A stretch of DNA of 29,353 nucleotides from Candidatus Gastranaerophilales bacterium. Lineage in GTDB: Bacteria; Cyanobacteriota; Vampirovibrionia; Gastranaerophilales; Gastranaerophilaceae. A program made the translations under genes and the position numbers. Positions 22,866 through 29,353 of the stretch are shown here, piece by piece. The stretch is from positions 1-29,353 of the forward strand of contig UNSJ01000024.1 of assembly GCA_900548405.1 (NCBI GenBank). Direction: 5' to 3'. How positions within the stretch are numbered: position 1 is the first letter of the stretch; every line of letters starts with the position of its first letter. The notes under the pieces were generated by a model. The model did not search any database. It was not told where the DNA came from and saw only the letters and a program-made list of their open reading frames with translations.

Positions 22866-22894
22866 ATTATATCAAGGATGTTGTAATAATTCAA
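22866..22894 (-). promoter_or_regulatory. strong promoter for plsY
   Basis: On the minus strand, TTGAAT (22894-22889) and TATAAT (22871-22866) are exactly 17 bases apart. It overlaps the oppositely oriented promoter of the next gene. Confidence 0.72.
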
Positions 22895-22908
22895 GAATCT
22901 ATTATAAT
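22881..22908 (+). promoter_or_regulatory. promoter for the envelope gene cluster
   Basis: TTGTAA (22881-22886) and TATAAT (22903-22908) are 16 bases apart. The transcript would start about three bases before the ATG at 22918, so the message is nearly leaderless. Its -35 region overlaps that of plsY. Confidence 0.6.
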
Positions 22909-22917
22909 ATATAAATA

Positions 22918-23763
22918 ATGAAAAAGATTATTGCATTTTTAATATGTATTCAAATGGTAATTCTGCCGGTGTATGCAGAATATGATTTCAGTGATGAAGC
23001 ACAGGCGGAATTTGACAGAAACAGGTTTCAGCCCGTTCAAGCCCAACCTGTACAAAATGATTTTTCAAAAACTCAAAAGAAGAAAATTTTAAAACAGAAA
23101 AATAATAATGATAATTATATAAATGAGTCATACAGAACAAATTATACTCCGCCTTTGCTTGAAGAAAATAATCCTGCCACCCGCCCTCAGCCTCAGCTGT
23201 CAGGTAGTGTAGTTACAGTGCCTTCAGGAACAACATTTTACGTAACTTTTGATGCCGGAATAAGCTCGGGAAGCCTTGAAAAAAATGACAGGCTTACTGT
23301 AAGACTTACCGAAGATTTGAGATATAACGGCATTTTAATAGCACCTGCCGGAAGTCTTGTTTATGGAAGCGCAATTGATGCCAATGCTGCAGGTTTGGCT
23401 TACGGAAGCGGAGCAATTGAAATTAATTTTAACCAAATATTGACACCCGATGGAAACGTCATAAATATATCAACCGAAAAAATTTATATGAAAGCCAAAA
23501 GCGAACGTGCACAAAAAATGACACGTGATATTGTGATAGGAGCACTTGGCAGTATGCTTGTCGGGGCTGCATTTACCGCACTCGGCGGAGGGGACAACTG
23601 GGGTGAAAATATGTTAATTTACGGCGGACTTGGTGCATTGGGCGGAGGCTTACGCGGCACAATGCAAAGAGGCGAAGACATCCAAATCCAAGACGGAACA
23701 AGCGTTGAAATCAGACTTATTCAACCGCTTAACGCTGTTCAATATAATTACGGATTGCTCTAA
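22918..23763 (+). CDS. secreted protein with VirB10/TrbI-like domain and Gly-rich hairpin
   Basis: This 281-residue protein has a signal peptide (MKKIIAFLICIQMVILPVYA, then EYDF), with a likely cut after VYA. A disordered Gln/Asn/Lys/Pro-rich stretch runs to about residue 95. Residues about 100-200 resemble the beta-domain of VirB10/TrbI-type proteins: VPSGTTFYVTFDAGISSGSL, RLTEDLRYNGILIAPAGSLVYGSAIDAN, and a strand pair ending QILTPDGNVINI. A glycine-rich hydrophobic segment (about 205-245) comes next. No other secretion or conjugation genes are nearby, so this is a fold resemblance, not evidence of a type IV system. No Shine-Dalgarno precedes the ATG, in line with a near-leaderless transcript. 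It begins the envelope cluster. Confidence 0.72.
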   Translation: MKKIIAFLICIQMVILPVYAEYDFSDEAQAEFDRNRFQPVQAQPVQNDFSKTQKKKILKQKNNNDNYINESYRTNYTPPLLEENNPATRPQPQLSGSVVTVPSGTTFYVTFDAGISSGSLEKNDRLTVRLTEDLRYNGILIAPAGSLVYGSAIDANAAGLAYGSGAIEINFNQILTPDGNVINISTEKIYMKAKSERAQKMTRDIVIGALGSMLVGAAFTALGGGDNWGENMLIYGGLGALGGGLRGTMQRGEDIQIQDGTSVEIRLIQPLNAVQYNYGLL

Positions 23764-23783
23764 CAAGCAAAATATGATATAGT
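23755..23783 (+). promoter_or_regulatory. possible internal promoter before the vWA gene
   Basis: TTGCTC (23755-23760) and TATAGT (23778-23783) are 17 bases apart, just at the end of the preceding gene. It may add transcription of the vWA-FHA-TonB genes. Confidence 0.4.
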
Positions 23784-23812
23784 AATGATAAAGAGTTTAA
23801 AACAGGTGAGAG

Positions 23813-24487
23813 ATGAAGTTAAATAAAAGATTAGTCACATTAGGTTTATTAATATTAATACTTTCGGTTGCAGGAAAATTTCTTTGGATGGGATTAAGAC
23901 AGATTAAAGTTGATGACTTTCATCCGTCAGCTGTAATTTTTGTTATTGACTCATCAGCATCAAACCAAAAACAGCTTCCCGAACAGAAAAAAACATTAAG
24001 ACAAATATGTAACCTTCTTGATCCTGAGGACCAAATTAAAATATTAAGGGTTTCAGAAGACGCATATCTCATTTACGAAGGCACTCCGATGAACGGAAGT
24101 GTTATAACAAAATCAATGGATGCGTTCACTCAATATGATAAAAATGATTACGGAACAGCTTACGGCGTCGGACTTAAAAAAGCATTTTCTCATGTATTGA
24201 CTATGCAAAAAGCAGGATACAGACCTGCTGTAATTGTTATGGGTGATTTAGAAAATGAAGGTGCTATTGAAAAACAGATTAACTGGAATACACTTCCTCA
24301 GAATGTTCAAAATGTTAAACAATACGCACCGGAACTTTCAATGATGTTTTTGGATGCTCACCCTGCAAAACTTGATTTGGTTAAAGAAAAATTAACACCT
24401 GTACTTGGTGAAGAACATTTGATAGTTTCACCAAAACAAAATATAGATAAATCTATTAGAAAATTCCTTCACGCACTTGGAAGATAA
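23813..24487 (+). CDS. membrane-anchored von Willebrand factor A domain protein
   Basis: This 224-residue protein starts with one membrane helix (about 7-28) and continues with a vWA domain. The metal ion-dependent adhesion site is complete: IDSSAS (D46, S48, S50), a Thr in DYGTAYG near residue 119 and an Asp in VMGDLEN near 146. Such domains bind a protein partner through a divalent metal. The anchor leaves the domain most likely on the periplasmic side, though orientation is inferred. A partial ribosome site (AGGTGAG) precedes the ATG. The next gene follows after 19 bases. Association with the neighbouring FHA-like and TonB-like proteins suggests a membrane complex. Confidence 0.85.
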   Translation: MKLNKRLVTLGLLILILSVAGKFLWMGLRQIKVDDFHPSAVIFVIDSSASNQKQLPEQKKTLRQICNLLDPEDQIKILRVSEDAYLIYEGTPMNGSVITKSMDAFTQYDKNDYGTAYGVGLKKAFSHVLTMQKAGYRPAVIVMGDLENEGAIEKQINWNTLPQNVQNVKQYAPELSMMFLDAHPAKLDLVKEKLTPVLGEEHLIVSPKQNIDKSIRKFLHALGR

Positions 24488-24506
24488 TTAACGAGGTAAT
24501 AAATTA

Positions 24507-26135
24507 ATGGCTATAATAGTTTCAACATCTAAACAAGAAAAAGTTTTTAGCGGTAAAGATGTAATAAACGTTGGTACAAATCCTAATTGTGATTTTATTT
24601 TGGAATTGGGATTTGATGTTTTGCTCACGCTCCAATACAATAACGCTGATAATAAATGCGTTATTATGAACACTTTTCAAAGTGATAAAGTATTATTTAA
24701 GGGGCAGCCCGTTAAAAGAGTTGAGGTTGGAAATGTATGCAAATTAATGTTTGCTGGAAGTGATGAATTCGTAAGTATTAAGATACTTGCAGAAGCACCT
24801 GTTGCGGCTTCTGTTGAGCACAAAAAAACAGTTACCTCAATAAGCCAGGAAGATTTTACCGAAGAAGATATTAAAGGGCTTTACGGAAAAGATGTAAATG
24901 CCGTTACCAAAGTTAAAATCGAAAAACAGAAAGAAGATTTGGAAAACGTTCGTGTTGCAATAATAAAACAAGTTGCATTCCACATAAACGATTTGAAACA
25001 AAAACTTTCTACAAATTCTAAAACAAGTATATTTTTACACATTGCAATGTTTATAAGCTCAATTATCTGTGCGTTTGGCGTATCAAATTATTTAATGGGT
25101 TTGTCTATTCAGGAATCTGCAAATTACCTGCATCTTCCTACAAACATCAAAGTTTGGGCTGCATACACAATTTTAACATACGGTATATGTCTTCTGTTAA
25201 AACAGGGCGTATATTTGTATATGCAGAGTAATATTCAAAAAGAAATGTCAAAATCCGCAAAACTCGGACAGACATTTATGCTTATATTCTCATTAATATT
25301 TGTACTCGGAATTTATGTGGTAAATCTTGTTTATTATATGAATTTAAATGATTTTATGACATTTGCTATATTTATTTCTTTCTTCTTCTCAGGTATTATG
25401 GCAGTTCTTGCAATAAGCTGCGGCTACTTTAAATGCAACGGTACAGAATGGACTGTAATGCTTGATAAATATGAATACAGAGAAGATTTTGAAAGCGTTA
25501 TCAAGTCTTACAGACAATGGATTGAACGATATATTAACAGCTTAAGCAACTCTAAAATTCAATATATTAAAGATAAAATGTTTAATCTGCAGTTAAAATC
25601 AGTCGGAGAAACTGTGGTAGGTATATTAACAGCTCCGTTTTTGGCTTACGGTGTTTCAAACACTCTTGCAATGTGTTTTCCGGAAGCTGCAGGATGGGTT
25701 AGAATTTCAGGATTAAGAATCAGCCCTGTATTTTTAACTCTTGCAACATTTTTGATTATCTTTGCATTTTTCTCATTTGTAAATGCTTTCTTATGCACTA
25801 AAAAAGTTCAAGGTTCACAAGTTATAAAACAAGACGGTTTCAGCGATTGGCAGCATCATGGCGTTACCATTTACGGACTTGAAGGTGTCAGAAGACTGGA
25901 GTCTGAAAAACGCCGTTCACTTGCAATTGCATGTGCAATCATTTTCATAGAATTTGCTATGAACATTTCATATTTTATGACTGAAATCGGCGGAGACTTA
26001 CAAGGCATATTTTTAAGTTTAGTTGCAGCATTAGTTCCGACAGCATTATTGATTGCTGAAACTATGATGCTCAGCCAGACTAAATTTGATATCTATGCCT
26101 GCGATGAATTACTTTCTAAAGTAGATAAAGACTAG
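24507..26135 (+). CDS. FHA-like domain fused to a polytopic membrane protein
   Basis: This 542-residue protein is not a family I can name. Residues 1-95 look like a forkhead-associated-type beta sandwich (FSGKDVINVGTNPNCDFIL, then a strand pair and VLFKGQPVKRVEVGNVCKL), but the Arg and Ser/His residues that usually hold phosphothreonine are not evident, so phosphopeptide binding is doubtful. A charged helical segment (about 115-165) leads to roughly eight membrane helices between 172 and 525, arranged as four, a cytoplasmic stretch of about 70 residues (WTVMLDKYEYREDFESVIKS), then four more. The cytosolic N-terminus would sit opposite the vWA domain. GAGG lies ten bases upstream of the ATG. 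The gene is followed one base later by a TonB-like gene. Confidence 0.72.
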   Translation: MAIIVSTSKQEKVFSGKDVINVGTNPNCDFILELGFDVLLTLQYNNADNKCVIMNTFQSDKVLFKGQPVKRVEVGNVCKLMFAGSDEFVSIKILAEAPVAASVEHKKTVTSISQEDFTEEDIKGLYGKDVNAVTKVKIEKQKEDLENVRVAIIKQVAFHINDLKQKLSTNSKTSIFLHIAMFISSIICAFGVSNYLMGLSIQESANYLHLPTNIKVWAAYTILTYGICLLLKQGVYLYMQSNIQKEMSKSAKLGQTFMLIFSLIFVLGIYVVNLVYYMNLNDFMTFAIFISFFFSGIMAVLAISCGYFKCNGTEWTVMLDKYEYREDFESVIKSYRQWIERYINSLSNSKIQYIKDKMFNLQLKSVGETVVGILTAPFLAYGVSNTLAMCFPEAAGWVRISGLRISPVFLTLATFLIIFAFFSFVNAFLCTKKVQGSQVIKQDGFSDWQHHGVTIYGLEGVRRLESEKRRSLAIACAIIFIEFAMNISYFMTEIGGDLQGIFLSLVAALVPTALLIAETMMLSQTKFDIYACDELLSKVDKD

Positions 26136-26136
26136 T

Positions 26137-27009
26137 ATGGATTTCTTAAAAGTTACAGTTATAGTTTTATTTGTATTATTGACCATCATAACTGTGCATA
26201 TACATCCTGATATGCATCAGCCGATGATACTTGAGGATGCGGATTTTAAGGTTACACGAATAAGCGACAATCTAACAACAAAAAATATTCCTGTAACCAA
26301 ACAGCCTGCTTTGAAAAGCGAAACAAATACAGATAATAAAGCCACAGAATCCCAACGTGAAATAAGAGTTCAAGACAATTCCGCAATCAATAAAAAAACA
26401 AAACAAGTTAAGCAGGAAGAACAAAAACCTGTTAGAAAAACACAAAAATATAAGCAGGATAAAGCAGATGAAACTTCTCAACTGGAATTACTTCAAAGGA
26501 TTATAAAACAGGCAGAACAGGGAGCTTCCCAAACAGAAGAAATTCCTTTTACTCCGCCGCAGCAAAAACCTCAGCCTAGACGTGAACAGGCTCCTGCACA
26601 AAAACAAGAAGTTAAGAAAAACAGCGGCAACCCTAAAAATCCGTATATGACCGAGCAGGAAGAAATTATAGCCTGGAACAAATGGAGAAGTGCAGTCCAA
26701 AACAGGATAATGGATGATTCAAAAATAGATTACGCACCACTTGGAACCGCATTTATGTTTTCATTTGTAGCTGACAAATTCGGGAATGTTTCTAACATAA
26801 AAGTTGTTTGCTCAAACCCTGCCTTTATGGATGTTGCAAGAAACAACGTAAAACCTGCTATTGCAAACCTTCAAAAGCAGCCTATATTAAGGTTTCCACG
26901 CGGAACCCAAAGAACTTCCACAGTAGTAACAGGTATATTTCTTATAGGAACAGAAGAAAGATATTCATCACCAAGTGATTTTTCAGATTATGAAAGGGTT
27001 AAATACTAA
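26137..27009 (+). CDS. TonB-like protein (membrane anchor, Pro/Gln/Lys linker, TonB C-terminal domain)
   Basis: This 290-residue protein has the TonB layout. An N-terminal membrane helix (about 5-21) is followed by HPDMHQPMILED and a long low-complexity Lys/Gln/Pro/Thr linker (about 45-165, for example TPPQQKPQPRREQAPAQKQE). A C-terminal domain (about 175-275) begins EEIIAWNKWRSAVQNRIMDD and continues FSFVADKFGNVSNIKVVCSN. The linker is long enough to span the periplasm. In true TonB, ExbB/ExbD energise the protein and the C-terminus contacts an outer-membrane receptor; neither partner is seen here. The stop overlaps the start of the next, very small gene by one base. Confidence 0.78.
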   Translation: MDFLKVTVIVLFVLLTIITVHIHPDMHQPMILEDADFKVTRISDNLTTKNIPVTKQPALKSETNTDNKATESQREIRVQDNSAINKKTKQVKQEEQKPVRKTQKYKQDKADETSQLELLQRIIKQAEQGASQTEEIPFTPPQQKPQPRREQAPAQKQEVKKNSGNPKNPYMTEQEEIIAWNKWRSAVQNRIMDDSKIDYAPLGTAFMFSFVADKFGNVSNIKVVCSNPAFMDVARNNVKPAIANLQKQPILRFPRGTQRTSTVVTGIFLIGTEERYSSPSDFSDYERVKY

Positions 27010-27152
27010 TGGATGCAAAAAAAATTACAATTATTTGTATGGTAATGCTCATTATAATCGCAATTTCAACAACAGCAATTATAAATATGAAGCCGCAGAT
27101 GCATAAGACTTTTCAACTCGAAAATTTAATTTTTAAAAGAGGTAATAAATGA
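27009..27152 (+). CDS. 47-residue membrane micro-protein, paralogue of the TonB-like N-terminus
   Basis: A short frame of 47 codons fits exactly between its neighbours. Its ATG shares one base with the upstream TAA, and its TGA overlaps the downstream ATG by four bases (ATGA). The product starts MDAKKITIICMVMLIIIAIS, a single membrane helix, followed by NMKPQMHKTFQLENLIFK. This parallels the start of the upstream TonB-like protein, MDFLKVTVIVLFVLLTIITV followed by HPDMHQPMILEDADFK. Shared positions include MD, K-[VI]-T-[VI]-I, P-[DQ]-M-H-[QK], LE[DN] and FK. So it looks like the anchor of that protein without linker or C-terminal domain. The perfect operon packing makes it a likely real gene. 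Confidence 0.68.
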   Translation: MDAKKITIICMVMLIIIAISTTAIINMKPQMHKTFQLENLIFKRGNK

Positions 27153-27331
27153 TTTTAAAAATAATTTGCCTCATACTCTTGATTATACTTGAGCTTCCTC
27201 TTGTTATAAGATTTATACGCTACAACAGAGAATATGAAATAACAAGGCAGGTTGCAGTTACTATATTAATGATTATTACAGCCTTAATTGTTTGGGGTAT
27301 TTATAAACTTGCGTTATTTGTGATAAGATAA
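27149..27331 (+). CDS. 60-residue membrane protein
   Basis: This small protein has two membrane helices (about residues 2-22, ILKIICLILLIILELPLVI, and 36-57, VAVTILMIITALIVWGIYKL) joined by a charged loop RFIRYNREYEITRQ. AGAGG is six bases upstream of the ATG at 27149. It overlaps the 47-residue gene by four bases and is seven bases before the zinc-ribbon TonB-like gene. The function is unknown; its place suggests a small subunit of a membrane complex. Confidence 0.62.
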   Translation: MILKIICLILLIILELPLVIRFIRYNREYEITRQVAVTILMIITALIVWGIYKLALFVIR

Positions 27332-27338
27332 AATTGTT

Positions 27339-28217
27339 ATGTACAGATGTAGAGAATGCAAAGCTGAATACAATCAAAAAGTTGATTACTGTGATTGCGG
27401 TAACAACACATTTGATATTATAGATGATGCTCCGTTTACAGAAGAAAAACAATCGCCAATTAATGTAAAAACTCCCAAAGACAGCATCTCTTTAGCATTT
27501 TTTGTTATCTGTCTGATATTATCAATAATTGTTTGGCTTATCCCTGTAAAAAGTGCGCCTCACAAGCCTGAAGCACAAAAGTCAGTACAAAAACCAAAGA
27601 CTGTAAATATTCCGAATAATATTGACAAAATTTGGGATGATACCCCGCTTTACGCCCCTAAACAAGAGCAGCAGCCGGAAGTTATAAATGAAGAACGCCA
27701 GGTTCCGATTCCGTTAACGTCAACGCCTGTTGACTATGCCAGGCGTATAACAGAACCCCCTGCACCTGAAAAAATAAATAAAAAACCTGTTCAAAAAAAG
27801 GAAACAATACAAAAAACTGAACAAACGCCCAAGACTGTTTACACTCCAAAAGCAGAGCCGCAGAACAAAAAACTTGAGCCGATTTTTCATGAGCCTGCAA
27901 AACCTGTTTATAACCCGAACAGCCCAAAGATGTTGAAATATAAAGGAATTCTTCGCGGTGCACTATTTTCTAAGTTTGCAGTAGGAAGCGTTCAAGGCTC
28001 AGGAACCTGCGAGATACAATTTTCAGTAGATTCAACAGGAAAACTTATTAACAGAAAATTTGTACAACAATCAGGAAATAAGTCACTTGATGATGCTGTT
28101 TATTATATGTTGATGAGTGTACCAAAATTCACAGCCCCGCCGCCAGAATACAACGGTGAACCTATCAGAATGAAATTCATCATAAATAACGGTAACTATG
28201 AAGTCACAATAAATTAA
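27339..28217 (+). CDS. zinc-ribbon membrane protein with TonB-like C-terminal domain
   Basis: This 292-residue protein has an unusual order. An N-terminal zinc ribbon (CRECKAEYNQKVDYCDCG, cysteines about 4, 7, 18 and 20) lies on the cytosolic side. A membrane helix follows (about 50-68, SLAFFVICLILSIIVWLIPV), then a long Pro/Lys/Gln/Thr-rich linker (about 70-200) and a C-terminal TonB-like domain (about 205-290) with TCEIQFSVDSTGKLINRKFV and KSLDDAVYYMLMSVPKF. It would join a cytosolic metal-binding domain to a periplasm-spanning arm. It has no clear ribosome site and starts seven bases after the previous stop, so translation is probably coupled. It ends back-to-back with the convergent secreted TonB-like gene. 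Confidence 0.78.
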   Translation: MYRCRECKAEYNQKVDYCDCGNNTFDIIDDAPFTEEKQSPINVKTPKDSISLAFFVICLILSIIVWLIPVKSAPHKPEAQKSVQKPKTVNIPNNIDKIWDDTPLYAPKQEQQPEVINEERQVPIPLTSTPVDYARRITEPPAPEKINKKPVQKKETIQKTEQTPKTVYTPKAEPQNKKLEPIFHEPAKPVYNPNSPKMLKYKGILRGALFSKFAVGSVQGSGTCEIQFSVDSTGKLINRKFVQQSGNKSLDDAVYYMLMSVPKFTAPPPEYNGEPIRMKFIINNGNYEVTIN

Positions 28218-28961
28218 TTATTTAAGACTAAAATTAAAGTTTAAAATAATTACCAGTTCTTCGTTAAAAAAGTTTTCCGGAAAAGGCTTGAACGGAGCCG
28301 CAGCTTTAATTGCATCTCCTGCATTTTCATCAAGCTCTTTTATTTTTGAAGATTTTAAAATTTTGCATTTTTTAACATGTCCGTCGCGCCCGAGCGTTAA
28401 AGCAACCTGCACAAGCAAATCAGTTTGTCCTTTTGCAAGAATATCAATTTTTTTACGTGAAGGAACTTTCCAGCTTTTTATTACTTTTTGTCTTACTTCC
28501 GCTACATAAGGCGCATAGTCAACATATTTACCTTCCGGTGAAAATACAAAAGATTCGCTGTCTGAAACAAAAATCTGAACCGCATGCAATTTTCCTGACG
28601 GATAATCATATATAATTCTGCATTTTTGAAGTTCAGGACGTCTGAAAGATACAAACTTCAATTCGTTTGAATCCGAATTATAAATAAGCTCTGCTCCGCC
28701 GCTTTTGACATAGTAATAGTTTTTATTCTGCGTACCGTCATCTTTTATTAACGTAAAATCATGATAATATTTCGGATATTTAGAAGTTTTAACTTCAGGT
28801 TTTATCTTACTGAAAATTATAGCTAATGTTTCATTTACAGTTTTATAGCTTGCGCTTTGAGTGTGTGACAAGAATTCCGGTTCAATCTTCACATAATTAG
28901 CTGCAAAAGACTGAGAAGCCATAATCATCATTATCGAAAACAATATAAGTAATTTCTTCAT
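28218..28961 (-). CDS. secreted protein with TonB-like C-terminal domain
   Basis: This 247-residue protein has a signal peptide (MKKLLILFSIMMIMASQSFA, then ANY). The middle part (about 60-150) is rich in Tyr/Ser/Phe beta strands and has a repeat-like flavour (GAELIYNSDSNELKFVSF, CRIIYDYPSGKLHAVQIFV, ESFVFSPEGKYVDYAPYVAE). The last 90 residues are TonB-like: AEVRQKVIKSWKVPSRKK, VQVALTLGRDGHVKKCKILK and DENAGDAIKAAAPFKPFP. It lacks a membrane anchor and a long linker, so it would be free in the periplasm. The start is ATG 28961, seven bases past GAGGAG. Its stop codon directly abuts that of the convergent zinc-ribbon gene. Confidence 0.82.
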   Translation of the reverse strand: MKKLLILFSIMMIMASQSFAANYVKIEPEFLSHTQSASYKTVNETLAIIFSKIKPEVKTSKYPKYYHDFTLIKDDGTQNKNYYYVKSGGAELIYNSDSNELKFVSFRRPELQKCRIIYDYPSGKLHAVQIFVSDSESFVFSPEGKYVDYAPYVAEVRQKVIKSWKVPSRKKIDILAKGQTDLLVQVALTLGRDGHVKKCKILKSSKIKELDENAGDAIKAAAPFKPFPENFFNEELVIILNFNFSLK

Positions 28962-29165
28962 AACATACTCCTCTGACATTGTACCATAAACATACGATTG
29001 TGAACAATTTTGAGCTTTGCAGGCAAATTTTCATTTAAGAAATGTAAAACTGTATGCCTGAATCATAAAGTTTTTCTAAAAAAAATCCGTCAGAAATTAT
29101 GAATGTTTATTGACTTTCGTAGAAAAATCATTAAACACTAAAAAAAATTATGAAAGGATGTGGGT

Positions 29166-29353
29166 ATGTCGTCATCAATCAGTTCAATCAGCAGTGCGGC
29201 AGCTGCTTGCACATATCAAACCAATACGCTTAGTACTGCTACAAAACAGAAGCTTGAAGCATTAGGAATTGACCCGAGTTCGGTAACGAGCGAAGCACAA
29301 GCCCAAGCGCTTATTGCACAGGCAGAAGCTACAAAGCATCAGCAAAACGCTGA
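29166..29353 (+). CDS. partial CDS: Ser/Ala/Gln-rich protein, N-terminus only
   Basis: The gene runs off the right edge after 62 codons. The product begins MSSSISSISSAAAACTYQTN and continues with a helical stretch TKQKLEALGIDPSSVTSEAQ, then AQALIAQAEATKHQQ. It has no signal peptide. AAAGGA lies seven bases upstream of the ATG. A TTGACT box at 29110-29115 could be its -35, though no convincing -10 is seen. The family is not recognised; this kind of Ser/Ala start with an EALGIDPSSV segment looks lineage-specific. Confidence 0.78.
   Translation, partial: MSSSISSISSAAAACTYQTNTLSTATKQKLEALGIDPSSVTSEAQAQALIAQAEATKHQQNA

Noticed and set aside
22918..28217. Type IV secretion or conjugation operon
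   Set aside because: Only one VirB10-like domain is present; no ATPase, lipoprotein, pilin or relaxase gene is seen.
1..29353. tRNA, rRNA, CRISPR arrays, riboswitches and insertion sequences
   Set aside because: Scanned by eye in the intergenic gaps; no cloverleaf with conserved T-loop, no regularly spaced repeats, no transposase and no recognisable riboswitch core was found.

Overview
The window is AT-rich, densely coded DNA from a diderm bacterium. No rRNA, tRNA, CRISPR array, transposase or phage structural gene was seen. The best guess is a gut-type member of the non-photosynthetic cyanobacterial sister lineage (Melainabacteria/Vampirovibrionia, Gastranaerophilales-like). That assignment is an inference from gene content: a yggS-sepF pair, an MCE/MlaD-type protein, several TonB-like C-terminal domains, PlsY, a very short omega-like subunit, and large lineage-type proteins carrying SFKG motifs. 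No database search supports it.

Layout. 1-1411: minus-strand division operon yggS-sepF with its own promoter and terminator, then the start of another minus-strand gene at the left edge. 1631-3147: a TPR-glycosyltransferase gene that looks leaderless. 3150-4189: an orphan-looking DNA methyltransferase whose N-terminus contains a GC-rich, 111-bp, in-frame palindromic insertion. 4254-7041: a PiT-like permease and mutL in one operon, closed by a bidirectional terminator. 7076-9844: minus-strand genes for a Met-rich secreted TPR protein, a small TPR protein and DAHP synthase. 9868-11643: minus-strand VKOR-DsbA fusion and queH. 11710-13469: plus-strand MshEN-like/coiled-coil protein and asparaginase II. 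13453-16607: two LysM cell-wall hydrolases without signal peptides. 16634-17976: an MCE-domain protein and uracil phosphoribosyltransferase. 18001-19160: an omega-like subunit and purine nucleoside phosphorylase, separated by a strong hairpin. 19173-22046: a large internally duplicated protein plus a small membrane-anchored partner. 22031-22894: plsY and a small membrane protein on the minus strand. 22881-28217: a plus-strand envelope cluster. 28218-28961: a convergent secreted TonB-like protein. 29166-end: a partial Ser/Ala-rich protein.

The most interesting parts are three. First, the small palindromic element inside the methyltransferase gene, which resembles the Rickettsia palindromic elements in behaviour. 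Second, the envelope cluster at 22918-28961, which combines a VirB10-like secreted domain, a vWA protein, an FHA-like multipass membrane protein, two TonB-like proteins (one with an N-terminal zinc ribbon), a 47-residue micro-protein that looks like a cut-down paralogue of the TonB-like anchor, and a third TonB-like protein. No ExbB/ExbD or TonB-dependent receptor is visible. Third, the paired LysM muramidase and amidase without export signals.

Many gene starts were moved from the longest possible start to an internal codon that has a Shine-Dalgarno site, or because a promoter lies inside the longer reading frame. These choices are explained in the entries. Family assignments rest on motif recognition from memory.
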